NCBI GenBank assembly: GCA_030612175.1
Contig: JAUWOJ010000002.1
Coordinates: forward strand, 1-42,404
Origin: Candidatus Bipolaricaulota bacterium
Lineage (GTDB): Bacteria; Bipolaricaulota; Bipolaricaulia; UBA7950; UBA9294
Direction: 5' to 3'
Length of the DNA stretch: 42,404 nucleotides
Position numbers and translations under genes: made by a program. This document shows positions 31,783-40,566 of the stretch, piece after piece. Below the pieces are notes generated by a model that saw only the letters and a program-made list of their open reading frames with translations, was not told the origin of the DNA and ran no database searches. The number at the start of each line of letters is the position of its first letter. The first letter of the stretch is position 1.

Positions 31783-33414
31783 CTAGTCCACTTTTTTTGG
31801 TGGTCTAGTGCGTTCTTCTATCTCATCTATGTCAATGGGAGGGATAAGGACGCGCTCCTTGGTGAGTGGCTTTTTGTCGGCTACACTTGTTATTGTTTCC
31901 CAAGACGGGCAAGAAATCCCCATAACTGCAAGAACGGAACCAGCAAATCGAGGAACAAAAGGTAGGAGCGTCACCGTCATTGCCTTCACGAGATGGAAGG
32001 CGCTTGTTACTGCACGCCGATCATCAGATGACCAAGGTTCCTTACGTTGAAAATACTCATTCCCGAAAATTGCCAAAGCACAGGTAGTACGCAAAGCGCG
32101 GCTCAGATTTCCTGCGCTCATTTCCGCTTCATACTCAGAAATGGCCGTTGCTATATGTTCAATAACTTCGGGGTCGAGATCATTAGAGGGGACTTCTCCT
32201 TTGTAGCGAGTTTGAATGAAGGAAAGCACGCGGTTAGCAAGATTGGCCACATTGGAGATAAAGATTCCATTGATAGCCTTTGCCAATTCCTGCCACGAAA
32301 AATTAACGTCACGTTCCTCTGGCCGATTGTGAAGCAGATAGAAGCGCCATAGCTCAGGGTCCATTACCTGAGCTGCTTGATCGCAGTAAAGCCCAACACC
32401 ACGACTCTTGGAAAACCTGCTTCCGTCAATCCAGTTCAAGTATTCTGTAGCGGCAATCTGATCCGGAAGATGATATCCCTTGCCAGAAGCAAGCAGTTGC
32501 CCCGGAAAAATCAGAGTATGAAACGGAATATTATCCTTGCCAATTGTATAGATCTGCCAAACATCATCGCCAAACCAAAACTCCTTCCACTTATCTTCTC
32601 CCCCGAAATGTTCGATCGTTGCTGAAACATAGCCTAGAGCAGCTTCACCCCATACATAGATAACCTTTCCTTCCGCTCCAGCAAAGGGGGCAGGAATTCC
32701 CCAGGAAATATCCCGGGTCATTGCCCTGGGCCGTAGACCTTCGTCCAACATCTGTTTCGTGAATCGGTAAACGTTCTTTCGAAACTCCTTTCCATTGATA
32801 TAACTGGTCAACAGAGGTGTCAGTTTTGGCAAATCAAGGTACCAATGCTGACTTGAGCGAAACTCGATGTTGCTCTGTTCACAAATGCTGCAGGCAGGAT
32901 TTATCAACTCTTCCGGTTCAAGAATTGCCCCACATGAGCCGCACTGATTTCCCATTGCTCTGTTCGCGCCACAACGGGGGCACATGCCGGTAATGAACCG
33001 ATCAGCCAGAAACACCTGACACCGACCACAGTAGGCTCTATTTTCCCGTGCACGAGTAATGTAGCCCTGCTGTTCCATTTGAAGATAGATGTTACGCACA
33101 AAGCGTTTGTGTGTTGGTGACTCTGTAGTGGTATAGATGTCAAACTCTATGCCAAATGCATCAAGTACGGAGAGTATCTCCTTGTGTTGCTGTAGAGATA
33201 GCTGAGCTGGAGATATACCGAGTCTCATCGCTTCGTACTCAATTCGTGCCCCATGCGCGTCCGTTCCTGATACGTAGAGAACCTCATGCCCGCGTAGTCG
33301 GTAATATCGAGCGAATACATCGCCTGAAAGCAGCGAAGAAACCAGGTTTCCCAGATGGGGAACCCCGGAGGCATATGGCCAGGCACTACAGACGAGCACC
33401 TTCTTCTTGTTCAC
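31783..33414 (-). CDS. metG: Methionine--tRNA ligase
   Basis: The 543-residue class I synthetase starts at GTG 33412-33414, eight nt after AGAGG, giving the N-terminus NKKKVLVCSAWPYASGVPHL with the HLGN signature. The connective domain holds four CxxC knuckles (CGRC, CPRC, CGSC, CSIC), indicating two zinc-binding sites as in archaeal-like and E. coli-type MetRS. The KMSKS loop reads FSKSR (GSRFSKSRGVG), a common variant. The C-terminal helical anticodon domain ends KKVD; no tRNA-binding EMAP domain is appended. A TATAAT (plus-strand coordinates 33451-33456) lies upstream, but I find no good -35. Confidence 0.95.
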   Translation of the reverse strand: MNKKKVLVCSAWPYASGVPHLGNLVSSLLSGDVFARYYRLRGHEVLYVSGTDAHGARIEYEAMRLGISPAQLSLQQHKEILSVLDAFGIEFDIYTTTESPTHKRFVRNIYLQMEQQGYITRARENRAYCGRCQVFLADRFITGMCPRCGANRAMGNQCGSCGAILEPEELINPACSICEQSNIEFRSSQHWYLDLPKLTPLLTSYINGKEFRKNVYRFTKQMLDEGLRPRAMTRDISWGIPAPFAGAEGKVIYVWGEAALGYVSATIEHFGGEDKWKEFWFGDDVWQIYTIGKDNIPFHTLIFPGQLLASGKGYHLPDQIAATEYLNWIDGSRFSKSRGVGLYCDQAAQVMDPELWRFYLLHNRPEERDVNFSWQELAKAINGIFISNVANLANRVLSFIQTRYKGEVPSNDLDPEVIEHIATAISEYEAEMSAGNLSRALRTTCALAIFGNEYFQRKEPWSSDDRRAVTSAFHLVKAMTVTLLPFVPRFAGSVLAVMGISCPSWETITSVADKKPLTKERVLIPPIDIDEIEERTRPPKKVD

Positions 33415-33565
33415 GTTAATATCCTCTTTATAGCCTATAGATAAGCCTGTATTATACTTAGCGGTGAATAGGACCGCCACTTGAAGGCCTGTTGACAAGA
33501 TCTGGCCCAAATGACCTGCATCGTTAAGCGCCTTCTCCTAGAGAGTTGATGGTTGCTTTGCGTGG

Positions 33566-36500
33566 CTAGAACTGTGCTGCGATGAAAAGACTAAACAATG
33601 CACTATGATAGAACTTGGTTGCGTGTGTTTCTCCCGCGATGTAAGAGACAGCAAGCGACGCACGCCAAGAATCGGAAAGCCTGTAGTCAACAATCCCGCC
33701 AAGGGTTAGGCTAAGATTGTTTCCAGTCGCAGCTCCAGTAATCTTGTAGCGTCCATCAAGACTAAGCCGCGCAGAAGCGTATTGGGAGATGGTGTAGGAA
33801 AAGGTGTTTAGCACAGAAGCGGTGATCTCGTCACTCTCATTGACCCTAAGCGCTAAGGAGAGATCATTGCGGTGGTTCTCTTGTGGCGGTGCCCACGAAA
33901 GCCGCCCAGTAAGAATATGATCCCCAGTGGAACGTGTTTCCTCCTTGTAAACAACAATGCTAACACCTCTGGTATAAGAGACACTCGGCCTGAGGTATGC
34001 AATGCCTGTATACCCGAGGCTTACGGCGAAGGTATCATCGTATTGTACCCGCCCTTGCGGAACTTGTAGCACTTTCTTCCGGTAGGCAACTTGAGCAAAG
34101 ACTGCATCTAGCTCTACGCGTACACTAGCTCGTCCATCCCAGGCGACAGTTCCTGCCTGTGTCTCAAATTCAAGGTTCAGTGTGGGTAGAAATCTCAGGC
34201 CAAGAAGTGCAAACTCGTTGAAGCCGAGGTCAATGGATGCGGTATGAATCATGACAAGACTCTCATTGGGCAGGAAGCGGCTAGCAGACAGCTCATACTT
34301 TCCGCTTACATTAGCCACCTCGCCAAGGCTGCGGGACAGGCTAATGGAGAGGTTTCTCTTCTCCCTTCTCTGTGCGCCGGTCGCATCAAAAATTAGTGGG
34401 TATTCCCAGTTTCCCGCGATCGAGAATCCAGAGAGTATCTGGTAGGTTCCCGTAAGGCTAAGCGCGCTGTCCCGTCGGTGATAATCTTGGGAGATAGCTG
34501 TCTCAAACGAATCATTCCAAGCTACGGCTAGTGAAAGAGTATCGTCAAAGAATTCGTCTTGCAGGCCAACGCTGTAAGAGAGAGTTGTGCTATCAGCTCC
34601 GATGTGCAGCCAATTATCATCCACCATTTCGCTTCTTAGGGAGAAGCTGAACAGGGGACCAAATTGCCATGCAAAGGACAGTTGGTTATCCATGATGTCT
34701 CTTTGCTCCTCACTTCTCTGGTCAATCATATGATAACCATGGGAAGCAAGGATACTGATCCCTTCTGTCAACGTGGCAGCTACTGAGACATTCCAACCGG
34801 TTACATCGCGGCGGCCTGGACGGCCTATGGACGAGAAACTTGGAGCGATACTCTCGAAGTCTCCAGAGATTCTGAATGTACCTACGTCGCGGTTGAAACT
34901 TGCTCTAGCGAACAACCCCTGGTATGTATGCTCGTCTGGCGAGATATCTCTGAATCTGGTCTTATCGCGCCCATCAATTCCCATTACGTAATTGGTGAAT
35001 GTTTCTAGCTCACTATTGGCCCGCCACACGTTCAATTGATAGCTAGAATCTGCGCGGCTTCCTATCCATAAATCCCCGTCTGCCGAGCTAGTCAGTGCAG
35101 TTATCGACCAATCATCGATGAACGGTTTCTGGTCCGAGACACGGTAAAGACCGTTATCAGTCGCGTACCATATATCTCCATTGACCATGGCGGTCGCTCG
35201 AACTGCCTTGCCAAATACAAGCCACCCGCAACCTATTCCGTTATGAAAGGAACGAAGTCCAATCTCTGAGCTAGCATACAGGAGTCCATCAATTAGCACT
35301 AGATTTCCAACTGCAATGTCACTCATCCCGTGAAGTTCAGTCAGCTCTTCTTTTGCTGTGTCAAAAGCGAATAAGCCGTGATCTGTGCCGATATACAGTG
35401 TGGTGTTATCTCCAGCAAGCGCGAGAATGCCACTCATTTCCGGAAATAGATCAAACGTGTACGTTTTCCAAGCCTCAGCGGTTTCGATTTCTTCTGGCTT
35501 GACTCGCGCTAAGCCACCCGTGGTTCCGATCCACAGGGTTTCGCCGACAAGCGTAAGGGCGCGGACTTCTGAACTTGGCAGGCCATCATTTTCATAGAAG
35601 CGCTGCCAGTTCTCGACGTGGTCCAGTGGGGATACTCCCTTCAAATGGAGTACTGTAAGACCTGAGTCGGTGCCAATATACACACTATTTCCGTCGCTTA
35701 CCATGCCGTGAACTCGATTTCCGGAAAGACCAGTTCCGGCAGTGTAGTTTCTCCAGAAACCGCTACTATATGCGCTGATCCCATTCAAGTTTCCAACAAG
35801 GACATATTGAGGAAGAACCAAGATCGTGGTTACCAGATTGGGAAGATTCAGCCGCAGATTGTCATCGAGTGGGAAAGAATTATTACTATATCCAAGCACA
35901 ACATTAGCACGAAAGCCATCCAAGTCAATTGTTCCGCTCACCCCCGAGATAGTGTGAGTGTTTGGCATAGTGTGGGCCTTTGCGGGGTCACTAAGCGGCA
36001 CAGGATTATCAGCAGCTTGCAGTAGGCTCAATTTTAAGTCTAGCGATTCAGTGACAGGAAGCTGAAGGCTAAGCCCGTAGAAGTTACGTGAATACTCGGC
36101 GCCGCTTCCCAGACCACCACGGAAACGTTCGTAGTCAATCTGGATCGTATCTTCCTCGCCTACTTCAAGGAACAATATCAGCACGCCAACTTCGTAGTCA
36201 ATAGAGTAATCCATGTCACGCTTGAGAAGTTCTCCATTTAGGTAGACCTTTTCGCTTCCTTGCACAATGGATAGCCCAAGAATGAACACATCCCCGGACA
36301 CGGCGTAGTCAAAGGAAACTCTTGCCGCGTTCTCCGCTTCCCGGAAGAACTGTTCAGGGAAGTCAAATTCGATGATTCCCTTACTAAGAAATGGGTATGC
36401 ATTATATTGGGGAAGATCGGCTTCAGTGATCGGCAGAAACGTCCCGCCATGTAAGCTTACTTCTACGACGATCGACCCCTCTTTCAGGTCAGTGTGGCCA

Positions 36501-37486
36501 AGATAATAGAAACGCTGTTGTTTTCCCGCCGGAAGCGGATATTTGCTTCCCTCAACTTCTAGGTAACAGAAAGACATGAGTTGATTGAGAAAGGCTTGTT
36601 CATAGTCGCTTCCAATAATGAATGGATAGCGCTTCTCTTCCGAATCACCAAGCTGTGTCTCCTCGTTGTATTGTCTGATGTACTCCTGTAACCACCTTCG
36701 CAACAGGATTTGCGGCTCGCTCTTGAAGATGAGGAAGTCTTGCTCTCTGCTAACAACAGAAAAACGTGTTCGGGAAAGGTCTTGAGATGGAGATTTACTG
36801 ATGTTCTCAAATAGATAGCCAAGCCCATAGGCGATAAGGTGGGAGTTCAGGGCTTGATTGGCCACCAAGTCAATGGTGGCGATGGAAAACCCTTCAATGA
36901 AAGGCTCTTCTAGCTCAAAATGGTACAGCCCCTGAAGGTTGAGCAAGTACGGCTGTCTAACCCATGGTTGTTCAGGAGAATACAAAGAGAAAGTCATCTC
37001 TTCGTGCGTTGTTCGGCCAACAAATATCTTTGATTCCGAGATCCCTTCAACCTGAGAGAGAATACCAGATAGTTGTGCTTTGCCGATCTGATAATCTAGG
37101 CGTATACCTCTGAGCTCCTTGTTGTAAGCAAGAAAAGTGTCCTCCTGGGCGATAGGAAAATCGCCAAATGTGCCCTGCAAATCGCCAGCGTCTAGGTCAA
37201 CTGTCAACGACTGCATGTTCATGGGTTTCTGATCGTCAAATTGAGCATTGATTGTAAGGAAGGAAAGTGCTTTCCCTGTAATGTTTACAGCGAGTGACTG
37301 ATCAAGATGCAGCTGATTTGGAGCCATGCCAGCCTGAGCTAATCCGTGCGAGGACCCGAAACCATAGCGTAGGTGCCAAGTCTTCTCTCCAGTGATGGTA
37401 GCCTCAAAGGTCTCCTCCTGTCCCTGAGATAGCAAGGAAACCCCGATTACAAGCAATGCAACGATCACCAAATAGCGCAGTTTCAC
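33566..37486 (-). CDS. Giant outer membrane protein with internal seven-bladed propeller
   Basis: The 1306-residue protein has a signal peptide (about residues 1-22) and a beta-rich N-terminal part (25-545). That part contains VYLNGELLKRDMDYSIDYEV (about 414-433) followed by GVLILFLEVGEEDTIQIDYE, a strand pattern I recall from the T9SS translocon SprA and other large outer membrane proteins. Residues about 551-835 hold seven blade motifs of the form (L/V)-(W/Y)-I-G-T-x-x-G-L, at about 562, 602, 651, 697, 736, 772 and 806, as in two-component-regulator propellers. Residues 855-1306 are alternating amphipathic strands ending FSLFIAAQF, the terminal-Phe signature of outer membrane barrels. The GTG start has AAGGAG upstream and lies 9 nt after the PorV-like gene, so it is the third gene of an operon with the subtilase. 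Function is unknown. Confidence 0.8.
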   Translation of the reverse strand: MKLRYLVIVALLVIGVSLLSQGQEETFEATITGEKTWHLRYGFGSSHGLAQAGMAPNQLHLDQSLAVNITGKALSFLTINAQFDDQKPMNMQSLTVDLDAGDLQGTFGDFPIAQEDTFLAYNKELRGIRLDYQIGKAQLSGILSQVEGISESKIFVGRTTHEEMTFSLYSPEQPWVRQPYLLNLQGLYHFELEEPFIEGFSIATIDLVANQALNSHLIAYGLGYLFENISKSPSQDLSRTRFSVVSREQDFLIFKSEPQILLRRWLQEYIRQYNEETQLGDSEEKRYPFIIGSDYEQAFLNQLMSFCYLEVEGSKYPLPAGKQQRFYYLGHTDLKEGSIVVEVSLHGGTFLPITEADLPQYNAYPFLSKGIIEFDFPEQFFREAENAARVSFDYAVSGDVFILGLSIVQGSEKVYLNGELLKRDMDYSIDYEVGVLILFLEVGEEDTIQIDYERFRGGLGSGAEYSRNFYGLSLQLPVTESLDLKLSLLQAADNPVPLSDPAKAHTMPNTHTISGVSGTIDLDGFRANVVLGYSNNSFPLDDNLRLNLPNLVTTILVLPQYVLVGNLNGISAYSSGFWRNYTAGTGLSGNRVHGMVSDGNSVYIGTDSGLTVLHLKGVSPLDHVENWQRFYENDGLPSSEVRALTLVGETLWIGTTGGLARVKPEEIETAEAWKTYTFDLFPEMSGILALAGDNTTLYIGTDHGLFAFDTAKEELTELHGMSDIAVGNLVLIDGLLYASSEIGLRSFHNGIGCGWLVFGKAVRATAMVNGDIWYATDNGLYRVSDQKPFIDDWSITALTSSADGDLWIGSRADSSYQLNVWRANSELETFTNYVMGIDGRDKTRFRDISPDEHTYQGLFARASFNRDVGTFRISGDFESIAPSFSSIGRPGRRDVTGWNVSVAATLTEGISILASHGYHMIDQRSEEQRDIMDNQLSFAWQFGPLFSFSLRSEMVDDNWLHIGADSTTLSYSVGLQDEFFDDTLSLAVAWNDSFETAISQDYHRRDSALSLTGTYQILSGFSIAGNWEYPLIFDATGAQRREKRNLSISLSRSLGEVANVSGKYELSASRFLPNESLVMIHTASIDLGFNEFALLGLRFLPTLNLEFETQAGTVAWDGRASVRVELDAVFAQVAYRKKVLQVPQGRVQYDDTFAVSLGYTGIAYLRPSVSYTRGVSIVVYKEETRSTGDHILTGRLSWAPPQENHRNDLSLALRVNESDEITASVLNTFSYTISQYASARLSLDGRYKITGAATGNNLSLTLGGIVDYRLSDSWRASLAVSYIAGETHATKFYHSALFSLFIAAQF

Positions 37487-37495
37487 TTTCTCCTT

Positions 37496-38347
37496 CTAGA
37501 ACCTGAATGTGAGAGACAGATAGTGACTATCAGGAAGATCTGCGTGCAAAACGTAAGCCCAATCGACTTGATAAGTTTCGAAACGCAGCGTTAAGCCAAT
37601 TGTGGACTGGCTGTTGGCATAGCCAATCCTCGCTGCAAAGTCTTCCATCCACACCTCAACGCCTCCTGTTATCTGCGGCTCGGCAGCGAGAATGTCTGCA
37701 ATACTCACTGCCAAGTTCCAATAGGCTGCAGGGAACGGCTGCATGGTCAAGGCAGCTCCAATGTTAACCCTGGTAGGCCAATGTTCATCATGACCGTTCT
37801 CAAAAGCAAGGTCTCCTGAAATAAGATTCTCTACGATAACACCAATTTTCACAGGATTGATCGTAATGAGGCAAGCGGGATCAATCGCCCAGCCTTGTCC
37901 GGACAAGGGCTGGGAAAGACGATAGATCTTTGCTCGCGCGCCTAGGGCGAAAACACCAGCTGCAACACCGACCGAGATGGTTGCCGCCTGGCTTACGTAA
38001 CGAAAAGCCCCTTCTTCAGTCGTGATCAATCCCGAATCTAGCTGCATCCCCACAATCCCGAAATGGGGAACAGCGATACCAACTGCTCCATAGCTGAAGA
38101 CTCCGAAGGGCCGCGAGAATAAGGAAGTGAATCGGATATCCTTGATAGCGCCTAAGCCTGCTGGGTTAGAAAATATGGCATTCTCATCATCCGACAGAGC
38201 GATAAGGGTATTACTCATTCCTATGGAACGTGTTCCTGTTGCCAATTGGAAGATAGCCGCAACGTTCGTAAAATCGTCTCCCCGCGCCATTACAGAGACA
38301 AGAAACAAGATGAGGAGTACCGCCCATAGCATGCGCCGCGAGATCAT
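37496..38347 (-). CDS. PorV/PorQ-like (UPF0164) outer membrane protein
   Basis: The 283-residue protein has a signal peptide (about residues 1-22). It then has the family's N-terminal signature IFQLATGTRSIGMSNTLIAL with SDDENAIFSNPAGLG (usual form GaRxxGMGxAfvAxaDDxxAxxxNPAGL). It continues as regular amphipathic strands and ends YLSLTFRF with the terminal Phe of outer membrane barrels. In Bacteroidetes PorV is the shuttle that carries type-9 cargo to the attachment complex; UPF0164 relatives occur widely in other phyla with unknown roles. Its ATG overlaps the subtilase stop (ATGA), so the pair is translationally coupled, and the giant outer membrane protein follows after 9 nt. Confidence 0.82.
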   Translation of the reverse strand: MISRRMLWAVLLILFLVSVMARGDDFTNVAAIFQLATGTRSIGMSNTLIALSDDENAIFSNPAGLGAIKDIRFTSLFSRPFGVFSYGAVGIAVPHFGIVGMQLDSGLITTEEGAFRYVSQAATISVGVAAGVFALGARAKIYRLSQPLSGQGWAIDPACLITINPVKIGVIVENLISGDLAFENGHDEHWPTRVNIGAALTMQPFPAAYWNLAVSIADILAAEPQITGGVEVWMEDFAARIGYANSQSTIGLTLRFETYQVDWAYVLHADLPDSHYLSLTFRF

Positions 38348-40455
38348 CTGATGATCACCAATCGCCCGATCTCTGAGGAGTTGCCCCCAGCTGTGATCGT
38401 ATACAAGTAGAGTCCATTTGCCAATAGTCTGCCCAGGCTGTCAATAAGATCCCATTCATGCTGGCTGGATTCTGGGTCAACCTCCTGCTGGAAAAGCAAT
38501 GCTCCTATAATATTGTAGACTTGTAGTGTTGCCTGTGTTGTTCCTTCGGGGAGCGTGTACGTAAACAAAGCGCGGTTGCTGACAGGATTGCTTGACACGG
38601 TTACTGTAGGAGAATATGTTTCGCTTTCCTCGGGATCGTATATCGAAGTGACCGCTTGGTAAGCATTTGCCTTTCCATATCCCCAACTTGTGTTAGGGAT
38701 GAGCCCGGTAAATGCGTCACTTACAGAAGTCTCCGTGAGTTTCATTCTCATTTCTTCGTTGCTCAACTGCGGATTGTACGAAAGCATCAATGCTATTACC
38801 CCGCTCACATGGGCAGCAGAAAAACTGGTTCCTCTAAGCAAGGTATGCATTGGGTCGGGCAAGCCTTCCCTGAAACTGTTACTGGATAGAGCGGCAGCTA
38901 TCCATGCTCCTGGAGCCGTAAGTTCCGGTTTTTGTCGCCCATCCCGAGTCGGCCCCCGGCTGGAAAAAGAAGAGATCTCGCCAATTCCATTCTCGGTAGA
39001 GAAATCGGGCAATTCCTTGGTGTTGAATGACCCTACAGTGATTACGCCGTATGCGTTTCCTGGTTCGTCAATCGTATAGTGTGTATCTCCTTCAAGGATT
39101 GTGGCGCCCGTGTTTGTGATAATCCATCCGTCAAACCGACCGCCGCCGCCTTCATCGGTTATGGTGAAACTCCACTTGCTTCCCGGAGTTACCCCGATCA
39201 AAGACACCTGGATCTCATTATCTCCGTTATTTGGGTTTGTCCCATCAGAAGCGTTGTCCACATACAGATTGTCCGCTTGAGAGCTTGCGTAGCTGCCTCT
39301 GTCTACTGTCAACGAAGAGCCAACTGGTGGGGTGACGGTAAGGGAGAAGCTGGATTCACCCGGGTACCATAGCTGCAGCTTAAGCGACGGAGAAATGGGA
39401 TTGATGGTGAATGTGAAAGAGTTACCGTGGAGCTCCTGTCCTACGTGAATGTTCGCATCACCCTCATTCCCTGCGGATACAACAATTGCCTGCCCATATT
39501 GTTGTGCTAGCTCGGATAGGCCTTGCTCAAACAAACTCGTTCCATCGTGTGGCCCTTCGTGCCCACCTAGGCTCAGATTTACCACTGCTGGCAAACCAAG
39601 CATATCTGCTTGTTCAAGGATATATCTCACTCCGCTTATAATATCCGAGGTATAGAAAGAGGTCTTGACCATAATGATGGTCGCATCCGGGGCCACTCCA
39701 ATCAGGCCGGTATCAGACGACGATCCATCACCTGCCGCAATTCCCATCAGATGTGTCCCGTGACCGTTTGTGTCTGCTTGATGGACCTGCCCGCTCTCTG
39801 GACCGAGTCCAAGGGCAATATCACTTTCGATCTCGTCATTGCCATAATACGCGCCAAGAGAACCACTAGTCTGATCCCAGATAGAAGAGATGCGAGACGA
39901 TTCTTCGATGCCATCACCGTCTGAATCGTAACGGAAGTCAAGGTGAGAATAATCGATCCCTGTGTCTACTGAGCCGATAATAACCCCTTCTCCTGTTAGC
40001 GGTGGTATGGCTGAGTGCAATTGGTCGGCCCCTATTGCGGGAACGCTGTAATCGAGCTTTGGCTCTGCCTTCCATGAGGGCTCAATATAGACAACTTGCG
40101 GCGAATTAGCCAAGAGTAACAGCTCTGTTACGCTAACTCGCATACCGATAATAGTTCCCGTATTCACCAGTATGGGAATACCAAGGAAGGTTTGCCCGAA
40201 TAACCCCTGATGCGTTTGCACCAATACTCCAAATTGCCATTCAACTGTATCAATATGAGCGCTCGTCGTGCGTTTCAATGGGAATATCTGTAGATGGCTG
40301 ACAAATCCGCTAAGATTAGTGTTTGTGTCCTGTGCTAGTTGCTGGAGAATGTTGCGCAGCGACGGATCAAGTACTGCTTCACCTCCTGTTGCGTATGATG
40401 CAATAGCGATAGAAATGCTTGTGGCAACGAACAAAAATTTGAGAAACTTTCTCAT
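38344..40455 (-). CDS. Secreted subtilisin-like (S8) serine protease with C-terminal sorting-type domain
   Basis: The 703-residue preproprotein has a signal peptide (about residues 1-24), a likely inhibitory prodomain (about 27-140), and a peptidase S8 domain with an intact triad: D164 (GSVDTG), H232 (NGHGTH) and S544 (GTSFSAAH). The oxyanion Asn is N330 (SAGN). An insertion of about 140 residues (340-480) separates SAGN from the serine motif and may be a substrate-binding beta domain. The last 88 residues (616-703) form an Ig-like FlgD/type-A-CTD domain (VSSNPVSNRALFTYTLPEGT, LQVYNIIGALL, NGLYLYTITAGG, RLVIIR), as in type-9-secreted proteins. The ATG follows GAGGGT. It precedes and overlaps the PorV-like gene, the classic partner of such domains. 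Confidence 0.92.
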   Translation of the reverse strand: MRKFLKFLFVATSISIAIASYATGGEAVLDPSLRNILQQLAQDTNTNLSGFVSHLQIFPLKRTTSAHIDTVEWQFGVLVQTHQGLFGQTFLGIPILVNTGTIIGMRVSVTELLLLANSPQVVYIEPSWKAEPKLDYSVPAIGADQLHSAIPPLTGEGVIIGSVDTGIDYSHLDFRYDSDGDGIEESSRISSIWDQTSGSLGAYYGNDEIESDIALGLGPESGQVHQADTNGHGTHLMGIAAGDGSSSDTGLIGVAPDATIIMVKTSFYTSDIISGVRYILEQADMLGLPAVVNLSLGGHEGPHDGTSLFEQGLSELAQQYGQAIVVSAGNEGDANIHVGQELHGNSFTFTINPISPSLKLQLWYPGESSFSLTVTPPVGSSLTVDRGSYASSQADNLYVDNASDGTNPNNGDNEIQVSLIGVTPGSKWSFTITDEGGGGRFDGWIITNTGATILEGDTHYTIDEPGNAYGVITVGSFNTKELPDFSTENGIGEISSFSSRGPTRDGRQKPELTAPGAWIAAALSSNSFREGLPDPMHTLLRGTSFSAAHVSGVIALMLSYNPQLSNEEMRMKLTETSVSDAFTGLIPNTSWGYGKANAYQAVTSIYDPEESETYSPTVTVSSNPVSNRALFTYTLPEGTTQATLQVYNIIGALLFQQEVDPESSQHEWDLIDSLGRLLANGLYLYTITAGGNSSEIGRLVIIR

Positions 40456-40566
40456 ATGCTTACCCTCAAGAGAAGAACAATTATAGCTCGGCGTGGATCA
40501 TCTCACAGCGACATGATCAGTTCGCAATGGCCGCCCCCAATATCCCACCTAACTCCTCTTTCAGCA

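Noticed and set aside
33566..40455. Calling this a complete type IX secretion system
   Set aside because: Only a PorV-like protein, a sorting-type C-terminal domain and a SprA-like motif are visible; PorK, L, M, N, P and U are not in the window, so the claim is limited to a possible related module.
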